From Atriophallophorus winterbourni (taxonomy: Eukaryota; Platyhelminthes; Trematoda; Plagiorchiida; Microphallidae), in contig JACCGJ010003207.1 in the NCBI GenBank assembly GCA_013407085.1, positions 39,803 to 103,802 on the forward strand: DNA of 64,000 nucleotides, in the 5' to 3' direction. The first letter of the stretch is position 1. Each line of letters opens with the position of its first letter. The notes beneath the pieces were generated by a model, which was not told the origin of the DNA, did no database searches, and saw only the letters and a program-made list of their open reading frames with translations. This document shows, one piece after another, positions 13,173-24,400 of the stretch. The position numbers and the translations under genes are program-made.

Positions 13173-13640
13173 TTATGGTGTAAAATATATAGGTTCAAAG
13201 TTTGGATTGGTCAACATGAAATTGTCCAAATTCGATTTGAATATATCCAAGTTGGGTGAATGTGCAACATTATAAGGTAGGTAGTTCCAGGTAAAGCATA
13301 CACGTACAAAATAAAAGTACCTTCGACAGTTTAGTCTTGAGTCGGGAATATGTACTATATAGTCGTGATTCCGGCTGGTTCCGGGTGGTAGTCGCGTGAA
13401 TAGTTGATTTAGGGGATGGTTGGGGGTATACAGTATATTGAACATAAGTATAAAATCACCTCTAAGACGGCGGTAGCGAAAGTCGAATAGATTGAGACTT
13501 GCAATACGATCTTCGTATTGTTTGTGCTTCAAACCGCGTACGAGCTTGGCGGTCCGATGATATATTCTCTGCAAGAGACTGATGTCCTTCTGTAGCCAGG
13601 GTGACCAAGCCTGAACCGCATACTCCATGGTTGGCCTCAA
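13173..13640 (-). pseudogene. F3 reverse transcriptase, C-terminal part
   Basis: A 155-codon frame with RPTMEYAVQAWSPWLQKDI and FRYRRLRGDFILMFNILY, equivalent to the C-terminal blocks of the 20.0-20.4 kb copy, ending in a natural stop. Confidence 0.8.
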
Positions 13641-13724
13641 GTACGTATTAATTATTCGATGAACGGTTTGTTCATGAAACTCCCGAACACGCGTTTTAGC
13701 AGTAAGAGTACTCGTGACGTCTTT

Positions 13725-14528
13725 TCATAGACAGCTGTGGACGTCATGTGACCTTTTCAAAGTGCTGCTTACCCATACACCCAAGTCCTTCTCCTTGTCA
13801 GTGCTTTCAATAATATGGGAACCAAGGGTGTAGGAGTACTCGAAATGTCTTCCAACAGTCAATACCTTGCATTTTCTGACATTGAAAGGTAGTTCATTTC
13901 TAACTGACCAGTCTTGTAAGGCATCGAGGTCCAGCTGAAGCTCTCTGCAATAATCAGATGTACGTACTTGTGTCCACAGCTTGATGTCTTCCGCAAATAA
14001 CAAGATTTTGCAGCGAACAAGTTCAGGTAAGTCGTTGACATACATCAGGAAAAGAAGCAGTCCAAGCACTGATCCCTGCGGCACCCCGCTCATTACTGCA
14101 ATAGGTCGTGACAAAGCACCATCAACCCTTACTCTAATGACACGGTCGCGGAGATAATCCTCAAACCAGGCTAGTAATGAACTTTTGATTCCACATAGCT
14201 CCATCTTTTGTGGTAACAGACTGTGGTTGACACGATCGAATGCTTTTGACATATCAAGATAACAAGCGTGTACTGTGAGACCTTTGTCTACAGCTTGTGT
14301 CCAGTCATCGAGGGCGAGCAGAAGGTTTGAAAGGCAAGAGTGTCTTTTTCTGAAGCCGTGTTGTTCGACTGCGAGCAAGCAATTGTCTTCCAGATGTTTT
14401 GTGACGCTGTTTACTACGAGGCACTCCATCACTTTAGAGATCACCGGTAGTAGTGTAACTGGCCGATAGTTGGATACTTCGGAACGGTTTCCTCCTTTGT
14501 GGATGGGGGTAATGATGCATTCTTCCAA
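13725..14528 (-). pseudogene. F3 reverse transcriptase, palm/catalytic part
   Basis: A 267-codon frame. NYRPVTLLPVISKVME, QHGFRKRHSCLSNLL, YLDMSKAFDRVNH and SGVPQGSVLG are intact RT motifs. The YXDD-equivalent FADD reads FAED, losing one of the paired catalytic aspartates. The frame breaks at the C-terminal side near 13.73 kb and resumes in 13640-13173. Confidence 0.85.
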
Positions 14529-15184
14529 TCACAGGGAACGAAACTTTGGGTTAAAGAGAGGTTAAACAAGTATGTTAGAGGCGTACACAAAGTATAAGCA
14601 CAGTTTTTAAGAATCAACGGGGTAATTTCGTCGGCTCCGGGAGATTTTCTCGTGTTGAGATTTAGCAATGTGCGGAGGACACTCTCCGAGGTAATAGTTA
14701 GTTGTTGTAAAACATTTTCGGGTGAGATGACGGGAGTTAAGGGACAGGTAACGGTGTTTCGTGGGCTGAAGACAGTGGAGAAGAAATGGGCTAGAACTTC
14801 GGCAGATTCCGATGCTGGGGTTGTTGTTCCATCACGCGTCTTTAAAGCAGCAACCCCTGGTTTCACCCTAGACCGGTTATTTATGATCTGATAGAGAATT
14901 TTGGGGTTTGATTCCATTTTGTTGAGTAAATGCTTTTGATAATTCAGTTTGTCATCAACAACAAGTTTGTTTACCTTATTTCTCAGCAACCGGAATGTCT
15001 CCCAACTCTCAACAGTGGTATCTTGTCGATGAGCCCGCCATGCAGCATTACGCAAAGTTAACCATTTTCGTGTTCGGCTACTCAGCTTAAACGTATCCAT
15101 TTTTTGCACCTTTGGAACAAGATGAGAGTGCATTTCAACGGCAGATTTAAGTTTGTTTATCATCCACTGCAACTGATCGTACAC
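14441..15184 (-). pseudogene. F3 reverse transcriptase, N-terminal part
   Basis: A 247-codon frame with the linker and RT fingers. It carries NKMESNPKILYQIINNRS, then TRKSPGADEITPLI, then FVPCDWKNA, after which the frame is lost. The next RT block (ITPIHKGG...NYRPVTLLP) is in another frame starting at 14528, so one frameshift lies near 14.50 kb. Confidence 0.8.
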
Positions 15185-16006
15185 GCTGTCGGACTTAAGA
15201 CCAGGGTCTGTGGTGTTCCTAAGAGTAGATTTAAGTTATGAAAAGTCAATTTTTCTAATCACCTTGTTGATGTCACTTGTTCTGATTGCCTGGCAAATAT
15301 AATCAAACGAATAACTAAGTGGTCACTGAGTCCTATTGGAGCTTCATAAGTTAGACTTTCTATCACGTGCTCTTCATTTGTCAGTATAAGGTCCAAGATA
15401 GACGGCGTATCAGTACCACGAAATCAGGTATTGTTGAAAATATGGTTGTAGAGTAGAATTTCTTCTAGCAACTGTTGAAATAAAGCATTTAAGAAATTTT
15501 CTGGATGAAATGAATTTCCCTTAAAGTTTGGCAGATTAAAGTCTCTGATCAGAAGAAGTCTGCCGCGGTATCTGGTAGCCGCTAAGCGTATATTAGCAAG
15601 TTATGCTGAATTGTAGGCTTCGTCGTCTGAGGGCGAACGGTAAATCACACCCACTATGCATTTTTCACCTGCTGTTACATTCAGCGAACACTATATTGTG
15701 TCTTGCAGTTGTAAATCGTCATCAGTGATCTCTTGGCAGAGCAGTCTCCGAATGTGGTAAAGCGCAACACCACCTCCCCGAGACAGGCGATCGCGATGAA
15801 GTAGAGACATACCTTCAATGGCAACTTCATTGTCTATTAAAGTTGGATGAAACCATGTCTCGGTTACAGCAATCACATCTGGCGAGTGTGTGGTAGTTAG
15901 TTCAGTCAATTCGTGTAGTTTACAAGGCATTAGTTCGCTCGCATTTTGAATATTGTGTTCAGGCGTGGTGTTTATATTATAAGAAGGACATTCTTCGACT
16001 TGAAAG

Positions 16007-16745
16007 TGTACAGCGTCTAGCAATTCGCATGATTGAAGGACAGCGATGTAAAGCGTATGTTGCATGGCTGAAGTCTACCCATCTTTTCTTCCTTAGGCTC
16101 CGTCGTGTAAAAAATGACTTCATTGAAACCTTCATGATCTTTAAGCGTTTAAGTGGCGCTCCAATGAACGATTTCTTCACCTATAGCTATAGCTGGCAAG
16201 CAGAGCCATTCACTTAAACTTGCTATGAAGCTATGTCGGCTAGACTCCAGGAAACACCGTTTCAGCATAGAGCTGATAAGCTTCTGTAACATTGTTACAG
16301 AAAAACACATCCAGCATTACCTTCTAGAGTTTTAAGCAGTGTTTGGACCGCAAATTGGAAAAGTTATTTCCCGAATACTCTCCCTAATCAGGTTATACTT
16401 GAATGCCACTGTTTTATAGGGTTCGTAGAACGAACCACGATGTTCAAACACAGAAGAGTTCTCTGTGTTTCTTATTTATTATACACGATGCTACTTTAGC
16501 TGACCTTTCACCGTGCTGGTGAAAAAAACTGCTTTTCTTTTTCCAGCATTTGTTATAACGCGGTGCTTCCTAAATATAATCCGGATAATCTCTTGGCATC
16601 GTGATCGTCGAAGATTTCAAATAGACAAAAAGAAAATCGTTTGATCAGTGGTGGGTGTTTCTGTGCAGCTTTCCACTGAAAGAAATTCTGGACACTTGAT
16701 CGGCTCGTTAGCCACAAACTGTCCTGTGCAAACTGAATTGAACTG
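16007..16745 (+). mobile_element. F3 LINE 3' fragment with tail
   Basis: An RT C-terminal scrap (VKNDFIETFMIFKRLSGAP near 16100-16165) is followed by the family 3' UTR (ctgacctttcaccgtgctgg at 16500; ttggctcg-type block near 16710) and a gaattgaactg tail at 16732-16745. It abuts the minus-strand element's 5' end. Confidence 0.75.
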
Positions 16746-16840
16746 AAAAAGAAAAGAATCACATAGTGATTTGTTGTAAAGCGCTCAAGGTTATTGTGGA
16801 TGACCAAAGTGATATGTTGTCCGCATTCCTTGAAATTATA

Positions 16841-16886
16841 CTCCATTACCTGATGACAGCAAACAGCCAGAAACCGGTAGTGGAGT
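16841..16886 (+). ncRNA. Hammerhead ribozyme motif, subfamily 2, partly decayed
   Basis: The core CTGATGA (16850-16856) and GAAA (16870-16873) are intact. CCGG then TA completes a zero-loop stem III (ACC/GGU) and a GUA cleavage triplet, with cleavage predicted after 16879. Stem II reads CAGC/GCCA around an AAACA loop, so only the two loop-proximal pairs form. The subfamily ancestor was probably TGGC/GCCA. ACTCC (16840-16844) can pair with GGAGT downstream as outer stem I. Part of the interspersed hammerhead repeat family described elsewhere in the window. Confidence 0.5.
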
Positions 16887-17019
16887 GTAATTTCTTTGGA
16901 TGCGCGCAAAACAGTACTCTCCATAATAGTTATACAAAATTAGGTAGATCACCTTTTTAGCGTTATCCCCTGAAAAAGTAAACGCTAGAATTTTCTGTTT
17001 TTTATACACGATTCTAGTT

Positions 17020-17086
17020 CTGCAGACCTCGCAACGTGCTGTTTAAAATAAACTGTTTCTCTTTTTTCCAGCATCCGATATAACGC
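17020..17086 (+). mobile_element. F3 3' UTR fragment
   Basis: Matches the cgtgctg, T-rich run, ttccag, tataacgcggtgc series also present at 16510-16570. It lies just upstream of the large F3 element. Confidence 0.55.
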
Positions 17087-17159
17087 GGTGCTGCATGGCA
17101 GGGCTAATTGACTGCCAGGTAAAAGGGTCCATCGTGTAGGCCGGTGGAACCCAACTGTA

Positions 17160-17603
17160 AGTAGCGCTCGTCCGATCTTGGTAGAATTTATGAACCAGCA
17201 GGACAGGGATACGCTTCTTTTAAAAAGTGCTTACCTTGAGCGCTACACAAATGGACGTTTCAAAGTTGTCCAGGATAAGGGGCCTCAACCACATTTTCAT
17301 GGAGAGCGTTCAAAATAGCCCATGACTGGCTTGAAAAGTACCATAAAAGGGATCAACCTTAGGCACCATAAAATGTTTAAGTCATCTGCGGTAGTTGTCA
17401 TTGAAGATGTACTCCAAAATGGCCCGCCAGTAGAATACGAGCGCATGAAAAACTCGCTTTTCAGTAAGCTTCTGAACGAGGAAAATCTATGTACAACTGC
17501 CATTAGGCCGGTGCAAGCTCGTTCGCAAGGGCAGTCTAGCCACTTATCAACTTCTCCGGTTTCAAAAAACGGGGTGCTCCCACCCCGAGTAAAGTTAGTT
17601 TAA
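17160..17603 (+). pseudogene. F3 ORF1 C-terminal remnant
   Basis: RPILVEFMNQQDRDTLLLKS near 17170-17230 is followed, after a frame change, by VVVIEDVLQNGPPVEYERMK (17380-17440). Both fit the short ORF1-type protein that precedes the endonuclease in fluke CR1-like elements; the related scrap at 10.34 kb supports this. No RNA-binding zinc knuckle is visible in what remains. Confidence 0.5.
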
Positions 17604-18740
17604 AATGTGCGCAGAATAGAAATACCCGTGTACTGTACACAAATGCTTGCAGTATACGTAATAAATGGGGTGAGCTGCAGCTTGCTGCACTGGAAAACCA
17701 GGTCGACATAATTGCCATCTCCGAATCATGGTTGAAACCAGATGATCATGTTCCGTCATTTGTATCAACTAAGTATGCCATCTATCGTCAGGATAGGGAT
17801 AATGGGGCTACGGGAGGGGGGTGGCAATTATGATAAACGAAGATCTCCCCCACAGTGAGACATCGATAAAGATCGTTTCTCACTCAACCCAACTAACATC
17901 GGTATTTCTTACTGTCGCCAGGAGAAGACTGACACTTGCATGTGCTTATAGAAGCCCGACTGCTTCATCATTAGACGACCAATTACTGCTGGACACATTG
18001 GAAGTACTAAAAGGGCAATGCAACCCATTACTAATTGTCGGAGACTTCAATCTCCCGGGCATTGATTGGCGTACTGAAATTTCTTCACCAGAGTCAGTTG
18101 AGTCGCAATATCTAGACTGGTTTCATATCGGGGCCTTTTATCAACATATCAGGGAACATACAAGGTTTAGGACAGGACATACTCCGTCAACTTTAGATTT
18201 GGTTCTATCGTCTCATTAAAGAGATATTTATGGAATCAAATACCTTTCGCCATTAGGCAAGAGCGACCACGCTGTAATTATTCTTGACTGGACTTCAGTG
18301 CATCCTAGTCCCCAAGTAATGATGTCCCGCAACTTTGGTCGAATGGACATCTTCCAACTACAAACTGAAGCAATGAATCTAATTTGGGAACCAGACGAAT
18401 TAGAACCTAGTGTAGAAATCAGGTGGAATATTATAAAAGGGCACCTTTTACAACTACAGGATAATTTTGCTCCTCTACAACCAGTGAGAACGCGAGGAAA
18501 ACCACCCTGGTGGAGCGCGTCTATTCGCAAGGCTATTAGATGTCGTGACCGTAGCTGGAGGGCTTACAAATTCTGTGGAACTCACAGATCTAGACTGCAG
18601 TACATACAGACCAGAAATTCAACCGTTGCACTGCAAACTAAAGCTAAAAGGGACTTCGAATACCGACTTGCCAAAAAAGCAAAAATTAACTTGAAAGCTT
18701 TTTATGGCTATGTTCATTCCAAGCGATCATTAAGAGAATA
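17604..18740 (+). pseudogene. F3 endonuclease domain and linker
   Basis: The endonuclease starts NACSIRNKWGELQLAALE, then VDIIAISESWLKP and YAIYRQDRD. The frame shifts at the poly-G run (GGGVAIM) and continues in 17821-18219 with LIVGDFNLPGIDW (GDFN catalytic block) and STLDLVLSSH, ending at a stop. KSDHAVIILDW-type text follows at 18256-18295, then the 18298-18741 frame with PPWWSASIRKAI and the Lys-rich linker FEYRLAKKAKINLKAFYGYV. Confidence 0.8.
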
Positions 18741-18753
18741 AATAGGTACGTTA

Positions 18754-20450
18754 GTGTTGGACGACGGCAATACGGCTTTGACTGCACCGGAAAAAGCCGA
18801 TGCGTTGCATTCATTCTTCTGCCGTGTTTATCGGCGCGATTTAGGTAACTGTTTAGAAACTCACGAGTGCAGAGCACCTCCCTTTAGCTCGGTGGAGGTT
18901 AATCAGGAAATGGTCACCACAGTTCTGTCGCAGCTGGATAAAACTAAGTCAGCTGGCCCCGACGGTATACATCCGGCTATTCTTCAACCGCTCGCGAATA
19001 TAGTTAGCCTTGCAATCAGAAATATTTTCGAAGCTACCTTACTCCAGGGTATACTACCGGATGATTGGAAACGAGCGGCGGTAATAGCCATATACAAAAA
19101 GGGTCCCATTTCGGATGTACGCAACTACAGGCCAGTAAGCCTGACAAGCATTCTTTGCAAGTGCTTGGAAAAAATCATTCGGCACCAGGTATGTAAACAT
19201 TTGGTAGACAATTCCTTACTATCCGATGCCCAGCACGGATTCTGGAAAGGAAGGTCCTGCCTAACCAATCTTCTAAGCTTTCTGGACGAAGTGACATTAC
19301 GCCTCGATGAAGGGAGAGTAGTCGAAGTCTGCTATCTTGATTTTCAAAAGGCATTTGACTCGGTGAACCAGAGGTACCTTCTGCACAAACTAAGTATGTG
19401 TGGCGTCACAGGTGACCTACATCGATGGTTAGACAGCTTCTTAACTAATCGCACTAACTATGTTAGAATTGCAGGGGAGTGCTCGCAGGGATCACTGATT
19501 CTCAGTGGAGTGCCTCAAGGCTCGGTGCTTGGTCCATTACTTTTTCTTATTTTTGTAAACGACCTGGCAGCGTGCTTGAGTTCACGCTGCTTCCTGTTTG
19601 CTGATGATGTTAAGATCCTAGGAACCGCCAGTAGAGATACGCTTATCTCTGATTTAGAACAAGTAATCGAGTGGACAAAGACCTGGGACTTGCCACTAAA
19701 CCTGGGGAAGAGCTGTCTTCTGACGACTGATTTAGCGACAACCCAACTAGAAGTTGGTGAAGGAACCATCAGAATAGCGGCTGCTCAGAAAGTAAAGGAT
19801 CTTGGCATTACTATAACAGGCGATTTCAAATGGGCTACTCAATGTGCCGAAGCTGCAAACAAGGCTCACAGAGAATTGTTCAGACTTCGCTCAGCGTTAT
19901 CTTGCCGAAAACCTTCAATCTTCATTCCCTTATACAAAGTAGTCGTGCGGCCTCACTTGGAGTACTGCGTTCAATCCTGGGCACCGTACTTAAAAAGGAT
20001 ATAGCATGTCTCGAAAGGGTCCAGTGCCTTGCGACTAGGATGGTTGAGGGTCAGGCAGGTCTTGAAAGGGTCCAGCGCCTTGCGACTAGGATGGTTGAGG
20101 GTCAGGCAGGTAAAACTTATGAGGCTAGAATCAAGGACCTCGGTTTGTTCTCACTAAAGAGACGGCGGCTGCGAGGTGACATAATAGAAGCCTTCAAGAT
20201 TCTGAAGGGTCTAACGGGTGATAATATTACTAAAATCCTTAAACTTGCACCTAAAGCAGCTACAAGAGGTAATTCTATGAAACTTCTTAAGTGTAGGCAC
20301 AGGTTGCTGGCACGTGAGCACTTTTTCAGCAACCGTGTGGTCAACTTCTGGAACGAGCTACCAGATTGTATAGTAAGCCTCCCAAATGTGTTGAGCTTTA
20401 AAAGGGAATTAGACGGTAAATGGTCTATCATATTTCCGCATATTGTCTAA
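18754..20450 (+). pseudogene. F3 reverse transcriptase
   Basis: A 416-codon frame (18754-20004) holds KTKSAGPDGIHPAILQPLA, NYRPVSLTSILCKCLEKII, QHGFWKGRSCLTNLL, YLDFQKAFDSVNQRYLLHKL, SGVPQGSVLGPLLFL and the intact catalytic FADD. It then stops after VVRPHLEYCVQSWAPYLKRI, and the C-terminus continues in the frame ending at 20450 (GLFSLKRRRLRGDIIEAFKI). The 51-bp duplication at 20010-20111 lies at the frame junction. RT would copy the element RNA at the nicked target; this copy is non-functional as it stands. Confidence 0.85.
20010..20111 (+). repeat. 51-bp tandem duplication inside the RT
   Basis: Two consecutive near-identical 51-bp units, each ending gttgagggtcaggcaggt, differ at two positions. 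The length is divisible by three, so it adds 17 codons. Confidence 0.9.
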
Positions 20451-20821
20451 TAAAATACTGAAAAAACGTATTTTTACATTTTTATCATATCTGTCTAGGC
20501 CTGGACAACCTGACAGTAAATTAGCCCACATGCAGTCTATGACTGTGTTCCACTTTACCTCAACTAGGCTAGTGATTTCATACACCACACATTGTTCACG
20601 CATATTATTGCATTGTTTCCTGAATAGCTGACCTCTCACCGTGCTGGTGAAGAGAAACCCTACCTTACTTTCCAGATATTCGGAAACAAGAACGTGTGAA
20701 AAGTACGAACTGTATACTCGATATCGAAGTGCCGGGTGCTCAACCGCATACCGTCGAATGAAATCTGGGCGCGTGATTGGCTTTTAGCCACCTTCAGCCC
20801 TGTGCAACTGAACTGAATTTG

Positions 20822-20995
20822 AACTTGCCTAAGTACAATACGGATAATCTCTTGGCATCGTGATCGTCAAACATTTCTGACAAACGATAAAACGTTTTGG
20901 CAGTGGTTGGTTTTTCTCTGCAGCTTTCGACCGGAAGAAATTCTGGACGCTTGATTGGCTCGTTAGCCACCTACTGTGTAAAATGAAATGAAATG
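20822..20995 (+). mobile_element. Second F3 3' UTR fragment in tandem
   Basis: Repeats the family's cggataatctcttggcatcg to gattggctcgttagccacct block directly after the previous element's tail and ends in an aaatgaaatgaaatg tail. Confidence 0.75.
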
Positions 20996-21242
20996 AACGT
21001 GAACTGTCAAGGACGTTGTTATGACAATCATTAACATTTATTCAAAAAAATGAGTGACAACGGAAAAAAGAAAAGCGCTGAAATGTAATACGGTTTTAAA
21101 ATAATAGTTATCTAGAATACCCTCTAAAAAATCGAAACAGGATGGAAATTTTTTCCCTACAGATGAGCATGGAAACATTATTCCCGGAACCTATAAAACA
21201 CCTATTGGGGGTAGAATATATTTTAAATTTATTTGCAAATAG

Positions 21243-21411
21243 AGGTCAAAGTGAAAAAGATTGAACCTGCAAAACATTATGACGTGATTTCATTTGCGAG
21301 GGCGATGAATGATGATTTTGCGACCCGCACAAAAGACTTGTTTAGTCCGGAGGTAATGGCAGTGCAAGAAGCTATTGCAAGTGGTGAGTTGGCTAGCCAG
21401 TGAAATTTGCC

Positions 21412-21448
<37 letters not shown>

Positions 21449-24400
21449 CAACAGAAGAACACGAAGAATCGACCTAAGAAGTGATAATACTGTATGTATA
21501 ATATCACAAGCTTTATCCAGGCAAAATTCACACAATCATATTTTGCGTGTGGGCTAGGACACTATCAGCTTTCCCAGGACTAGATTGATATGAGAAATGA
21601 GGATAAAATGAGAATAGGAATGTCAGTGATATTCCAGCGTGTTTCCGAATGCAGCTCACTTCCGATGGCTAATAGGTTAACTACGGTGTTTGCTGCACTG
21701 CACAGAAGTACTACGCAATTGCATTTATGTGTAGCATATATGCTCATTTAACTGCGTAAAATGATAATATCGAATAAAAAAATCTGTTGAATTGTGTGAA
21801 ATATCGTTAATTAAACAAAACAATTACCGTGCAGGTCGATTGTTACGAATATGGCTTACTTTGAATATTGAATTGAGGATAAATTGAAATAGTGAACAAT
21901 ATGAATGCCAGTTATAGAAATGAAAGTCTGGGTTTAAGTACCGTGGAAAACAAAGTCTATATTCGCGACTATTTATATTGATAACAAACTATTTTGAACT
22001 TTTAATGATCAATTTGAAATGTTTATTTCTTTAATATTGTGTGATTCTATACATAATTTTTAACAAAACAACATAATGTGATGTCAAAGCGCAATAGAAA
22101 TAAAGTAAATGGGTAAACTTGACGGTTTTTTAAAACAATCCGCGCATAAAGTATTTCCAGAGATAAATATATTACGGTATGTTACGCTCTGTATCCTCTC
22201 CATGCAATACTATTAATGTCTAAAAAGTGAAACACATCAATTGTATCAAATCAGCTGTGAAACATTAAATAGACAGTCTGACAACTTTAAAATATAAACT
22301 AAATATTTTGAGTAGCAGGGACATAATAACACTGGAGTGATAAAAAATAGACTGTTACCAGTAAAACATTTTGCCTACATTTTATAATTAAATTTCATTT
22401 ACTAGCAACATTATTAATTGCGGTCTTTAGTTCATATTGTTTTTAAACTTCAGTCTCTCGGGAAACTCAAATGTTCAGATAAGCCAGAATAATAGCGTTG
22501 TTGAAACATGGAATATTTGCATATAACACAAAAGCTAGATGCATTCCGACTAACAAATGCTATTTTTATCGTAAAAAAATTTGCTGCAAAATTGAGTGAT
22601 CAATTGGAAATTTTTAACAAAGCTCGGAAATCACCATTGATGGTTTCCTTATATTTACTTCACATTAGTAACATTATACCTGACGTCCAAAGCATAACAT
22701 TTAGCACAAAATCCGTAGTAGCTAAAGCGCCTGCCGGTATGAGCAGCTAGAGTTGCTGATAAGTAACATCCATAAGAGCAGCGTTGTTCGTTTTATGGAA
22801 TGCGACCCTCAAGATTCAATGTCGCGTGGGCTAGTAACATTTGAGCATAACTCGAAATTTCTTTCACTTTTACTATTGAAAATTGAATCTTATCTGTGCA
22901 TTTGGGTCAAATTATACACAAATTAAGTGGGTTGCTGAGGGATAAATTCAATGGCGCATAACAGTGAAAACTGCAAGAAAGTGTTTTTATCTGAAGTCGA
23001 TCCGCTTATTCGCTTCAGAGGATAGCTGATTGCAATTGTATCCCTTTCACCAGGCTGATGGGGTTCATTAGGCTTGAGTTTATCTTCTGTTTCCTTAGCA
23101 CAATGCATTGTGTGATATGACTTCACACACTGGACAACACGCCAAGCTGCAGCAATTATGTTTCCAGTTTTACTGATACCGATTTACCATCTAAGGAGAT
23201 CGGTTAACCAGATATATTCAAATGTGTGGCGTGTGTTGAACTAGGTCCATTAAATTGAATATCGAACCTCCTATCTGTTCTGTGACCACGACTTATCCTC
23301 TTTCAAACTGAAAACTCGTTGCGTCTTTCTCATCCTCCTTTTATTTTTCAACATGATTGCGGCGTGATTATATCGCGGTAGTTATTAAACACTTGTCATG
23401 TATATGATTTTTCTCTTTGTTGACGATGATTATGATCATATTGAATTTGCAAAAAATTTGTAAACATGAAGTTTTTACCTGCATCGCAGTCATTTTAAGC
23501 CTATATTTCCGGTTAATATTGATTTCGGCTTTCTTTTGTCAATGTTGACCAGGGATTAACATCACAAGTGCATGATCTCTTCATGCTCTACAGCTTTTCG
23601 AATTACTAAACAGTCTGATTAGGGAAGAACAATCTCTCCCGCAGCGCTCACAGCGATAGGCAGTACTCGGTCGATCGGTGGCGTGATCTGCGTTTAGCAG
23701 CCAAGAGCGTATCTGCTCCTCCCCAGCTTGCGGTCAACGCTTCACACAATGCCTATCAAGTGGGCGGTCAAATGCAACTTCTTCCAAGCTCTTCATGTCA
23801 ATGACAAGAACTTTCATATCTCCTTTGCAAACAGATTTGTGGAACGAGTGCTGTCTGCCCTGATTTTAGCTCACGATAGGGTAGCTATTTTGGAATACAA
23901 CCATTTTCCAAGGTTGTCACGGTTGTTTGGGAATAAGCTCCCAATTCCAAAACCACTCCAATGGCAAGCGTCTCATATAGCCACTGACAACCAAGTTCAG
24001 CTCCTGGCCTGCACTCGTGGTCCTGTGTGACCCGACTGAACTGCTTCAATTGACAGGAGAAGGGGCGAAATCGGCTGACTGGCCCCTCAAAACCAGCTTG
24101 CTTCGGGCAGGTGGAGCTCGTAAGTCCATAAAGGCGGTTCACCTAGGGGAATGAAAACCCTTATCTCAAACCTTTACTGCCTTGCAGCTACATCCAATCA
24201 TAGAAAAGGCTTCAGGAGTCAACCTCGAGGAAAAATCCAGAGCCGGAGTCGCGTTAAGCGATCCGAAGTTTTATTCAACTTCATCTTGCCAACTCCCGCG
24301 ACGGCATCGTTGTTCGAACGTATTGGCCTAGCTGTTCCTTTGGTTTCGGTGGTGTCATGGAATGGGAGCAGTTGCTGCATGGAAAACAGCTAGTTCTCCA

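Larger units (their letters stand above)
13173..16065 (-). mobile_element. Near full-length F3-type LINE, broken (endonuclease and RT)
   Basis: Read on the minus strand. The endonuclease begins near 15.94 kb (SPDVIAVTETWFHPTLIDNE, then SRGGGVALYH); its GDFN motif appears as RDFNLP near 15.55 kb. RT blocks lie in three overlapping frames: 15184-14441 (KSPGADEITPLILKNCAY), 14528-13725 (YLDMSKAFDRVNHSLL; SGVPQGSVLGLLLFLMYVND) and 13640-13173 (AVQAWSPWLQKDISLLQRIY). The catalytic FADD box is FAED at about 14005. Frame changes near 14.5 and 13.7 kb and the Asp loss show it is inactive. It differs enough from the 17-20 kb copy to be a separate subfamily. Confidence 0.85.
17090..20820 (+). mobile_element. 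Best-preserved F3 (CR1/Jockey-like) LINE
   Basis: Ordered parts: an ORF1 C-terminal remnant (17.16-17.6 kb), an apurinic-type endonuclease (17.6-18.3 kb), a linker (18.3-18.74 kb), reverse transcriptase (18.75-20.45 kb), and a 3' UTR ending in a caactgaactgaat tail near 20.80 kb. The FADD motif is intact (LFADDVKIL near 19.60 kb). Defects: a frameshift in the G-run at 17813-17821, stops near 18217 and 18739, and an in-frame 51-bp duplication plus frame change near 20.0 kb. It needs only a few repairs to be coding, so it is younger than the copies at 6, 10 and 28 kb. Confidence 0.85.

Noticed and set aside
13173..16745. Minus F3 body followed by plus F3 3' end, as in a twin-priming 5' inversion
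   Set aside because: Both parts contain the RT C-terminal region, so they are two elements rather than one inverted copy.
21050..21090. ATG with MSDNGKKKSAE followed by a GT, 150 nt before the FAM221B-like exon
   Set aside because: Attractive as a first exon, but it ends in phase 2 while the exon needs phase 1, and no alternative acceptor restores the frame.
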